Below are positions 54,583 through 61,519 of a stretch of DNA of 64,000 nt, piece after piece. The DNA is taken from the NCBI RefSeq assembly GCF_016904885.1, contig NZ_JADWYI010000001.1, forward strand, positions 496,001 to 560,000, given 5' to 3'. A program made the position numbers and the translations under genes. The notes under the pieces were generated by a model. That model saw only the letters and a program-made list of their open reading frames with translations. It did no database searches and was not told the DNA's origin. Each line of letters starts with the position of its first letter. Within the stretch, counting starts at the first letter, position 1. The DNA is from Archangium primigenium (GTDB taxonomy: Bacteria; Myxococcota; Myxococcia; Myxococcales; Myxococcaceae).

Positions 54583-55852
54583 GCACCATCGTCCGGATGA
54601 AGCCCTTGGGGTGGCGCGCGTAGGAGCGCAGGTGCATGGCCACGTCCACCATCCACGGCACCCAGTCGCCCGGGTCCATGACGGCGTCCACGGCGCGCTC
54701 GCGGTTGCGCGCGTACCACTCGCGCCAGTGCGTCACCTCGTTCGAGGACAGCCGACCCGAGAGCCCCTGCGCGCGCAGGAGCAGCTCGAAGATGCCCCGG
54801 TGGCAGTAGATGTACTGGCCCCCGCCCTTCCACGCGAGCGCCGCGCGCGCCACCTCGGCCAGCTGCGCTTCATGGCCACACGCCGCCTCGTACACGAAGA
54901 GCGGCAGCGGCATGCCCCGCGCGATGTCGAAGCCCATCTGGCTGTAGAAGCGCGGGTTGAAGTCGATGAGCAGCTGCCGGCCCCCGGCGCGGATGAACTC
55001 CACCTCGAAGGTGCCGAAGTAGCCGAGCTTCTTGCACAGCTGGCGCACCTTCTCCGCCAGCTCCACGTCCACCGGCACCTCCTCGAAGCACAGGCCGATG
55101 CCGAGCTTGCGCGGCCGCTGCAGCACCTTGAGCGCCCCGCGGGCCACGAACAGCTCGCCCGTGCGGTCCACGAAGCCGCTCAGGCTGAAGATGTTCTGCG
55201 CCGCCTCGGCGTGGAATGCCTGCACCATGGGCCGGTTGGCCCGCGCGTCGTACGCCAGGAGCTTGCGCCCGTAGCGGTTCTTCTCCAGGAACTCGCGGTG
55301 GCGCGGCAAGAGTTCGCTCGCGCGCTCCACCTGCGAGCCCTTCACGTGGCTCTCGAAGAGGATCTGCGTCTGGGGCTTGAGCAGCACGGGGAAGCGCGCC
55401 TCGGCCGCCACGCGCTCCAGGCCCGCCTCGTCCTCGGGGAACCACGTCTGCGGCGTGTCCAGGCCCACGTCCTTGCACAGGTCGTGCAGCCGCTGCTTGT
55501 TGAGCAGGCCGTAGATGGCGTCCACGGGCGGCTGGTACATGCGGAAGTGGGGCGCGAGCTCGTCGCGGTGCAGCGCGAAGAGCCAGGCCATGTCGTCGCT
55601 CGTGGGGTAGAGCACGTGGCCGGGGTTCTTCTGCCCGAAGCGCAGGAGCCACTCCAGGAACGCGTCCGAGTCCCCCACGTCCGGACACTCCACCCGGCGC
55701 GTCACGTAGCGGCTCCACCGGGCGGGCGCGAGCAGCTTGGACTCGGCGATGGTGATGGGGATGCCCAGCCGGCCCAGGCTGCGCGCCGCGGCCAGCGTGC
55801 CGTAGTAATCGGCCATCGTCAGCAGCATGGGGGCGCGCTCGGGGGTGGTCAT
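54572..55852 (-). CDS. ATP-grasp ligase-like protein
   Basis: 426 residues, soluble. An N-terminal Rossmann-like preATP-grasp part (about 10-120; YGTLAAARSLGRLGIPITIAES) is followed by the ATP-grasp core: FPVLLKPQTQ (lysine for ATP), the FSLSGFVDRTGELFVARGALK strand pair, FGTFEVEFI and the metal-binding LLIDFNPRFYSQMG (D-x-N). The C-terminal 90 residues are helical and family-specific. Such enzymes join a carboxylate to an amine or thiol. It sits between the desaturase and acyltransferase genes and may activate or attach an acyl or amino acid group to lipid or polysaccharide; this is inferred. Confidence 0.75.
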   Translation of the reverse strand: MTTPERAPMLLTMADYYGTLAAARSLGRLGIPITIAESKLLAPARWSRYVTRRVECPDVGDSDAFLEWLLRFGQKNPGHVLYPTSDDMAWLFALHRDELAPHFRMYQPPVDAIYGLLNKQRLHDLCKDVGLDTPQTWFPEDEAGLERVAAEARFPVLLKPQTQILFESHVKGSQVERASELLPRHREFLEKNRYGRKLLAYDARANRPMVQAFHAEAAQNIFSLSGFVDRTGELFVARGALKVLQRPRKLGIGLCFEEVPVDVELAEKVRQLCKKLGYFGTFEVEFIRAGGRQLLIDFNPRFYSQMGFDIARGMPLPLFVYEAACGHEAQLAEVARAALAWKGGGQYIYCHRGIFELLLRAQGLSGRLSSNEVTHWREWYARNRERAVDAVMDPGDWVPWMVDVAMHLRSYARHPKGFIRTMVLDR

Positions 55853-55880
55853 GACGGTCGGTCTCCTGTTGAGGGGCGCG

Positions 55881-57002
55881 CTAGCCGGGGTTGGCCGGGA
55901 CCACGGGCTGAGCCGCGGGCTGGGCCTTCTTCTGGTCGCGCCAGTCGAAGCGGTTCTTGAGCTTGAGGAAGGGCTTCTCGAAGTAGCGGAAGCTGAACGT
56001 GGCCATCACGACGCTCAGGGCGATGGTCAGCACGTAGTAGAGCCACAGGTTGTGGACGGGCACCACGCGGCGCACGATGTTGAGCGCGATCATGTGCAGC
56101 AGGTAGATGCCGTACGTGATGGAGCCCATGTAGCGCAGCCACTTGTGGTCCACGAACGGCGCGAACACGTGCTGGGGCCGGATGCACATGGCCACCACCG
56201 TGAGCGTGAGCAGGAGCGAGGACAGCCACAGCGGCGTGTCGTGGTTCCAGATGGCCGCGGTGACGACCGCCACCAGCACCGGCACGCTCCACACCTGGCC
56301 GAGCACCTTCCACGTCGCCGCGAAGGGCCGCTCGTAGTGCGTGAGGTACGCGGACAGGCAGCCCATGCAGATGGAGATGGAGATGCTGGACATGATGCGC
56401 ACCCAGAGCAGGCGCGCGTCGAGGAAGCCCGAGCTCACGCCCCAGCCGGCGAACAGGCCCAGCGCGAGCAGGCCCGACATGAACACCACCGGCCCCCAGG
56501 TGCTCTTGAAGTAGCGCACCACGAAGGGCCACAGCAGGTAGAACTGCTCCTCGGTGGCCATGCTCCAGGCGAAGTAGAAGATGATGCGGCCTTCGTCCAG
56601 CTTGACGAACCAGTTCGACGTGTACGTGAGGTAGTAGCGCACGTTGTCGAAGAAGGCCCCGCGCACCACGGGGTCGTGCTCCATGAAGAACACGAGCACG
56701 ATGTAGAGCGCGCACACCGCGTAGTAGAGCGGGAAGATGCGCAGCGAGCGCCGCGCGTAGAAGCCCCTCAGCGAGATGGTGCCCGTCTGATCCCGCTCGC
56801 GCAGCAAGAGCGTGGTGATGAGAAAGCCGCTGATGGCGAAGAACAGCGAGACGCTCAGGTAGAAGCGGCCCACCAGTCCCTCGCGCGCCTCAAGCACGTG
56901 GTAGAGCACCACGGCGAGGATCGCGAGCGCCCGGAGCCCGTCCAGGGCTCCAAAGGTCTTCGTCCGCAAAAAGGCTTGATGGGCGGCTTTGGCTGAATCC
57001 AT
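55881..57002 (-). CDS. OafA/YrhL-type membrane acyltransferase
   Basis: 373 residues with about ten membrane helices. The acyltransferase-3 signature is at the N-terminus: LDGLRALAILAVVLYHV with the catalytic-type H, then RFYLSVSLFFAISGFLITTLLLRE and RSLRIFPLYYAV. These enzymes O-acetylate or O-acylate polysaccharides from the cytoplasmic side. Its place beside epsA and the eps locus makes EPS or a related glycan the likely acceptor. The gene is on the minus strand, 28 bases upstream of the ATP-grasp gene, so co-transcription is plausible. Confidence 0.85.
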   Translation of the reverse strand: MDSAKAAHQAFLRTKTFGALDGLRALAILAVVLYHVLEAREGLVGRFYLSVSLFFAISGFLITTLLLRERDQTGTISLRGFYARRSLRIFPLYYAVCALYIVLVFFMEHDPVVRGAFFDNVRYYLTYTSNWFVKLDEGRIIFYFAWSMATEEQFYLLWPFVVRYFKSTWGPVVFMSGLLALGLFAGWGVSSGFLDARLLWVRIMSSISISICMGCLSAYLTHYERPFAATWKVLGQVWSVPVLVAVVTAAIWNHDTPLWLSSLLLTLTVVAMCIRPQHVFAPFVDHKWLRYMGSITYGIYLLHMIALNIVRRVVPVHNLWLYYVLTIALSVVMATFSFRYFEKPFLKLKNRFDWRDQKKAQPAAQPVVPANPG

Positions 57003-57071
57003 GTCCGCATTAGCAACGCAGAATTCCCGAGGGCCGACAAGAGCCCCACGCGCTCGCCCGGACAGCGAGCC

Positions 57072-57857
57072 TCAGGGCTCCGCCTGCCCGCTCGCCGCTC
57101 GGCCCTCGTGGCTCCAACGAACCTCCGCCACGTGAGCGAAGTAGACGGGAATTCCCACGACGTAGCGACCGAAGAGCCGCCGCGGCTCCACCGCCAGGCG
57201 GAACAACCACTCCAGGCCCGTCTGGCGCATCACCCGGGGCGCGCGGGGCACCTTGCCGCCGATGTAGTCGAGCACCGCGCCCCCGTTGACGATGAGCACC
57301 GGGTGCGTGAGGGCGTCGCGCAGCTTCACCGACACCTCCTCCTGCTTGGGCATGCCCATGGCCATGAGGATGAGGTCCGGCTTCGTCTCGGCGGCCAGCC
57401 GCAGGTAGGTCTCGGGCGGATCGAAGCCCTCGTGGCAGGCCACGATGGTGAGCCCCCAGCCCTCCAGCGCGCGCCGGGCGTTGTCGAGCCAGGGCGAGCG
57501 CGTGCCGAAGAGCGCCACGCGTCGGCCCGCGTACGCGCGCGCCAGCCGGGGGATGAAGTCCGTGCCGTTCATGTTCAGCCCGTAGCGGCGGTGGAAGGCG
57601 CGCAGGCCCAGCTTCACCCCGATGCCGTCGCGCAGCAGGATGTCCGAGCGCATCAACCCGTCCAGCATGCCCGGCTGCTTCCAGCCCAGGTTCACCGCGT
57701 GCGCGTTCACGAAGGACAGGATGAGCGGCGCGCCCGGCCGGGTCAGCTCATCGAGCAGCGCGTTCTCCGCCGCCTCGTCCTCGACGATGCGCAGCCGGTT
57801 CATCAGCGCCATGAAGTCACGCGCCCGCGCGTTGCGGCTGTCCTCCGGTGTGGCCAT
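57072..57857 (-). CDS. epsA: WecG/TagA/CpsF-family glycosyltransferase EpsA
   Basis: 261 residues. Family landmarks: SFVNAHAVNLGW, DGIGVKLGLRAFH, MNGTDFIPRLA, ALFGTRSPW and LILMAMGMPKQEE with GGAVLDYIGGKVPRAP near the C-terminus. GT26 enzymes add N-acetylmannosamine(uronic acid) to undecaprenyl-PP-linked GlcNAc on the inner membrane. In M. xanthus EpsA of this type ends the eps gene set. Here it lies on the minus strand, apart from the core cluster, behind the desaturase, ATP-grasp and acyltransferase genes. Confidence 0.8.
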   Translation of the reverse strand: MATPEDSRNARARDFMALMNRLRIVEDEAAENALLDELTRPGAPLILSFVNAHAVNLGWKQPGMLDGLMRSDILLRDGIGVKLGLRAFHRRYGLNMNGTDFIPRLARAYAGRRVALFGTRSPWLDNARRALEGWGLTIVACHEGFDPPETYLRLAAETKPDLILMAMGMPKQEEVSVKLRDALTHPVLIVNGGAVLDYIGGKVPRAPRVMRQTGLEWLFRLAVEPRRLFGRYVVGIPVYFAHVAEVRWSHEGRAASGQAEP

Positions 57858-57893
57858 GTGTTCTCCCCTCGGCCCCCGAGGATAGGCGGGACT

Positions 57894-58268
57894 TCAGTCC
57901 ACCTCCAGCCCTGGTTCACCCTCCTCCAGCGCCTCCAGCACCAGCGCCGCCGCCTTGCCGAGCGAATACCCGGGGGTGATCTCCTGCGCGGCCACCAGCA
58001 CCGGGTGCATCCGCTCGGCCACCTCGCGCGCGCCCAGCGTCTCGCCCCGCAGGACCTCCTCGCAGACGGTGAGCAAGAGGTCCACCAACACCAGGCGCCG
58101 CCGGTCCACCCAGCCCTGGGACAAGACGGGGCTCGACTCCTCGGGCCCCGAGGCGTGCACGTGCTCGCGCACCGCCTGGAAGGCCTGGAGCAGGGCCTCG
58201 CGCTGCTCGGGGGCGAGCCGGCCCTTGCGCGAGCCGCGCTGCTTCTCCAGCTCCGGATGATCGCTCAC
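57894..58268 (-). CDS. Small helical protein of unknown function
   Basis: 124 residues from the GTG at 58266-58268, which overlaps the stop of the M28 peptidase gene (GTGA). Mostly helical and acidic: REALLQAFQAVREHVHAS, then RRRLVLVDLLLTVCEEVL and a second helix pair ending in EALEEGEPGLEVD. No signal peptide or membrane segment. I do not recognise a family. Coupling to an exported peptidase and proximity to epsA are the only context. Confidence 0.55.
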   Translation of the reverse strand: MSDHPELEKQRGSRKGRLAPEQREALLQAFQAVREHVHASGPEESSPVLSQGWVDRRRLVLVDLLLTVCEEVLRGETLGAREVAERMHPVLVAAQEITPGYSLGKAAALVLEALEEGEPGLEVD

Positions 58269-59689
58269 GGCTTGGGGCTCGCGGGGGCCTCGGGACGGGC
58301 GAGCACGCCGGGCACCTCGGCCAGCACGTAGCTCAGCCACGCGAGCGCCGCGGTGCTGTGCGCCAGGTCCTTGGGGTCCACCTTGTCCAGGGTGTCCGCC
58401 TCCGAGTGGTGCACGTCGAAGTAGCGGCTCGCGTCCACGCGCAGGCCCACGAAGGGCACCCGCGCGGGAATCAGCGGGGAGATGTCCGCGCCGCTCGCAT
58501 CACCCGGGAGGAAGGTGTCGGCGCCCAGGGCCTCGAGCGGCTTCATCCAGGGGGTGAGCAGCTCGCGCGCGCCCGCCCCGGCGCGAAACACCACCCCCAG
58601 GGGCTTGCCGCCGCCGCCATCCATCTCCAGCGCCGCCACGTGCTCGCCCAGCTCCGCCGCGTGCGCCTCGGCGTAGGCCCGGCCGCCGCGCAGGCCGTTC
58701 TCCTCGTTCGCGTAGAGCACCACGCGCACCGTGCGCCGGGGCGCGCGCTCCAGCTTCGCGAGCAGCCGCGCCGTCTCCATCACCATGACCACGCCGGCCC
58801 CGTCGTCGTGCGCCCCGGTGCCCACGTCCCACGAGTCCAGGTGCGCGGCGAGCAGCACCACCTCGCGCGGCTTCTCGCGGCCCTTCACCTCGGCCACCAC
58901 GTTGAAGGAGTCCGCGTCCGGCAGCGTCTGGCACCCGAGCACGAGCTCCACCTTCACCGGGCCCCCGGCGAGCAGGCGGTGCAAGAGCTCCGCGTCCTCC
59001 ACGGACACGGCCGCGGCCGGGATGCGCGGGGCGCTCTCGTCGTACGACATGGCGCCGGTGTGGGGCGTGCGCAGGGACGCCGTGGAGAGCGAGCGGATGA
59101 GCATGCCCACCGCGCCCACCTTCGCCGCCGCCGACGCGCCCCGGGTGCGCAGGCCCGCCGCGCGCCCGTAGTCCTGCGGCTGCGCCATGTCGTGGTTGAA
59201 GAACACCACCTTGCCCTTGGCCTTGTCCCCCAGCGCCGCCACCTCCTCCAGCGAGCGCACCTCGATGACCTCGGCGGTGAGGCCGCCCTCGGGGGTGCCC
59301 ACGCTGCCCCCCAGGGCGAGCAGCGCCAGGGCGTGGCCCCGCGTGCGCTCGCTCGCCAGCACCCGCCCGCGCCCCTCGCCGCGCACCCAGTGCGGCACCT
59401 TCACCGGCTCCAGCCGCACCGTCACCCCGTCCGCCTCGAAGGCCTTCTTCGCCCAGGCCACCGCGGCCTCCCCGCCCTCGGAGCCCGACAGCCGCTGGCC
59501 CACGCCGTCGGTGAGCTCCGCCAGGCGCGTGTAGGCATGGCCCTCGGTGAGCGCGGCGCCGATGAGCCGCTCGGCCACCTGGAACGAGGGACCCGCGCTC
59601 GCCCGGGGCGCCTCCGCCCGGACCGGAGCCTTGGGCGTGGCGGTGAGCAGCGACAAGAGGGCGGCGGAGAGCGGAAGGGCTGCGGACAC
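58265..59689 (-). CDS. Exported M28-family aminopeptidase
   Basis: 474 residues from the GTG at 59687-59689, chosen because GGAG lies nine bases upstream and it opens a good signal peptide (residues 1-25); a GTG 99 bases upstream is less likely. A PA-like domain (about 140-270) precedes the M28 zinc peptidase core: HLDSWDVGTGAHDDGAG (first His and bridging Asp), YANEENGLRGG (catalytic Glu pair), EMDGGGGKP and HHSEADTLD (last His). It trims peptides outside the cytoplasm, as bacterial glutamate-carboxypeptidase-like enzymes do. Its stop overlaps the GTG start of the next gene. Confidence 0.82.
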   Translation of the reverse strand: MSAALPLSAALLSLLTATPKAPVRAEAPRASAGPSFQVAERLIGAALTEGHAYTRLAELTDGVGQRLSGSEGGEAAVAWAKKAFEADGVTVRLEPVKVPHWVRGEGRGRVLASERTRGHALALLALGGSVGTPEGGLTAEVIEVRSLEEVAALGDKAKGKVVFFNHDMAQPQDYGRAAGLRTRGASAAAKVGAVGMLIRSLSTASLRTPHTGAMSYDESAPRIPAAAVSVEDAELLHRLLAGGPVKVELVLGCQTLPDADSFNVVAEVKGREKPREVVLLAAHLDSWDVGTGAHDDGAGVVMVMETARLLAKLERAPRRTVRVVLYANEENGLRGGRAYAEAHAAELGEHVAALEMDGGGGKPLGVVFRAGAGARELLTPWMKPLEALGADTFLPGDASGADISPLIPARVPFVGLRVDASRYFDVHHSEADTLDKVDPKDLAHSTAALAWLSYVLAEVPGVLARPEAPASPKP

Positions 59690-59793
59690 GGCGACACTCC
59701 AGGAAGCAGGAAGGGGGCTACGGCGCGGGGCCCACTCTCGTCCCCGGCGCGCCGCCTCGCAAGCCCTGGTTCGGCCTGCGATACTCACCCCCC

Positions 59794-60945
59794 ATGCACC
59801 GACCTCCCCTCGCCTGGCTCGCCCTGGCGCTCGGACTCGTCCTGAGCAGCTGCGAGCCCTTCACCGCCTGGTACGACTACTCCGCGTACGAGCCGCAGCT
59901 GCAGTACAGCGGGCGCATGGACTTCACCCTCTCCGAGGAGGGCCCCGTCTGGGCGTTTCCCGGCACGTCCGTGCGCTTTCGCTGCAACTGCACCGGCGTG
60001 GACGTGGCCTTCGAGGACCAGGGCACGGGCGGCCCGGAGCACACCAACTGGGTCAACGTCATCGTCGACGGGGAGACGGAGGCCAAGGTCCAGCTCGTGC
60101 CGGGCAAGGCCCAGATGCTCCGGGGCGCGCGCAACCTCAAGGCGGGCGAGCACACCATCGAGATCGTCAAGCGCACCGAGGCCTACGTGGGCCCCGTGCG
60201 CTTCATCGGCGTGGGCCTCCAGGGCATCCTCCTGGACCCGCCGCCCCGCCCCGAGCGGCGCCTGGAGATCGTCGGGGACTCCATCTCGTGCGGCTACGGC
60301 AACGAGGCGAGCATCAACACCAGCAACAAGTACACCGAGCCCAACACGGGCTTCAATTCGAAGAACGAGGACATCTCCCAGGCGTATGGCGCGTTCCTGG
60401 GCCAGCGCTTCGACGCCGAGGTGATGCACTCGTGCATCTCCGGCACGGGCATGTACCGCAACAACACGGGCGCCACGGAAGGCACCTACCCGGACCGCTA
60501 CGGGCGCATCCTCCCGGACGACGAGGCGTCCGTGTGGGACTTCTCCCTCTTCGTGCCGGACATCGTCATCATCAACCTGGGCAACAACGACTTCAACGTC
60601 ATCAACCCGGAGGACGACCTGCCCACCACGCCCGAGCCCGGGCCCTTCAAGGAGACGTACGCGAAGTTCGTCCAGCGGCTGCGCGGCTACTACCCCTCGG
60701 CGCACATCATCTGCTCGGTGGGCCCGATGATGAACGACAACTACCCGAAGGACCGCCAGCACTGGACGAAGATGCAGAAGTACACCTCGGACATGGTGGC
60801 CTCGCTGGGCGACCCCCGGGTGCACTACTTCGCCTATACGCCCATCCCCACCGGGCCCTACGGGGAAGACTGGCACCCCACCGCCAACTCCCACCGGGCC
60901 ATGGCCGACGAGATCGGCAAGTTCATCCAGACCCTGGGCTGGTGA
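59794..60945 (+). CDS. SGNH-fold carbohydrate esterase lipoprotein (CE2-like)
   Basis: 383 residues. A lipoprotein signal (GLVLSSCEP, Cys20) is followed by an N-terminal jelly-roll domain (about 40-155) and the SGNH domain: S163 in VGDSISCGYG, the Gly/Asn blocks (ISGTGMYRN, NLGNNDF) and D359-W-H361. The two-domain layout with the accessory jelly roll at the N-terminus is that of CE2 acetylxylan esterases, so it probably removes acetyl groups from polysaccharide at the cell surface. The acetylated EPS made nearby could be a target; that link is inferred. Confidence 0.8.
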   Translation: MHRPPLAWLALALGLVLSSCEPFTAWYDYSAYEPQLQYSGRMDFTLSEEGPVWAFPGTSVRFRCNCTGVDVAFEDQGTGGPEHTNWVNVIVDGETEAKVQLVPGKAQMLRGARNLKAGEHTIEIVKRTEAYVGPVRFIGVGLQGILLDPPPRPERRLEIVGDSISCGYGNEASINTSNKYTEPNTGFNSKNEDISQAYGAFLGQRFDAEVMHSCISGTGMYRNNTGATEGTYPDRYGRILPDDEASVWDFSLFVPDIVIINLGNNDFNVINPEDDLPTTPEPGPFKETYAKFVQRLRGYYPSAHIICSVGPMMNDNYPKDRQHWTKMQKYTSDMVASLGDPRVHYFAYTPIPTGPYGEDWHPTANSHRAMADEIGKFIQTLGW

Positions 60946-61001
60946 GCCCCGGGGCCCGTGTATGCTCGCGGGCACGCCTTCACGCGACGGGAGCTGACGC
61001 C

Positions 61002-61505
61002 ATGAGCCGCTTCATCGTGCTGTTCGATGCCTCGCCCATCAACGCGCCCACGTCGTGGATGCGGCAGGCGGCCGCCCAGGCGGACCTGCACCTGGTGCTC
61101 CAGACGGACATCGCGCGCGTGATGTCCCAGGACCCCGAGGCCCGCGAGGCGCTGCTCAAGCTCAACAGCCCGGGTCCCGACCCCCGCATGGGGCCCTACT
61201 ACCAGGCGGCGCTCGACACGCTCGCCGCGGGCCACACGCGGCTGGCCCTGCACAGCGTCACGTGGACCGCCTACGGCATCCAGCCCGCGGCGCTCATCTA
61301 CGCCTTCGACCAGATGCAGAACGAGCGCGCCCGGGCCCTCAAGATGGGCATGCAGGACGCGGACTACGACGTCTTCGTCCAGCGGGCCCAGGACACGGTG
61401 CGCGCCTTCTTCCAGGGCGTGCCCGCCGACCGCCTGCTGGAGGTCAGCGGCACGGAGGCCCAGAAGACGGCGCGCGCCGTGGCCTTCATCCGCGGCCGGA
61501 AGTAG
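61002..61505 (+). CDS. Cytoplasmic protein of unknown function
   Basis: 167 residues. It starts MSRFIVLFDASPINAPTSWM and contains mixed helices and strands (LHLVLQTDIARVM, TRLALHSVTWTAYGIQPAAL, YDVFVQRAQDTVRAFFQG), without signal peptide, membrane segment or catalytic motif I can name. It follows the esterase gene by 56 bases on the same strand and is convergent with the repeat protein. Family not recognised. Confidence 0.55.
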   Translation: MSRFIVLFDASPINAPTSWMRQAAAQADLHLVLQTDIARVMSQDPEAREALLKLNSPGPDPRMGPYYQAALDTLAAGHTRLALHSVTWTAYGIQPAALIYAFDQMQNERARALKMGMQDADYDVFVQRAQDTVRAFFQGVPADRLLEVSGTEAQKTARAVAFIRGRK

Positions 61506-61519
61506 GGCCGGCCCCGCGG

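Noticed and set aside
37171-57857. Spore-coat exo or bps cluster instead of eps
   Set aside because: The presence and order of a flippase, short OPX, barrel, small ORF, single receiver and kinase-less PCP match eps; exo and bps carry different kinase genes and no such receiver.
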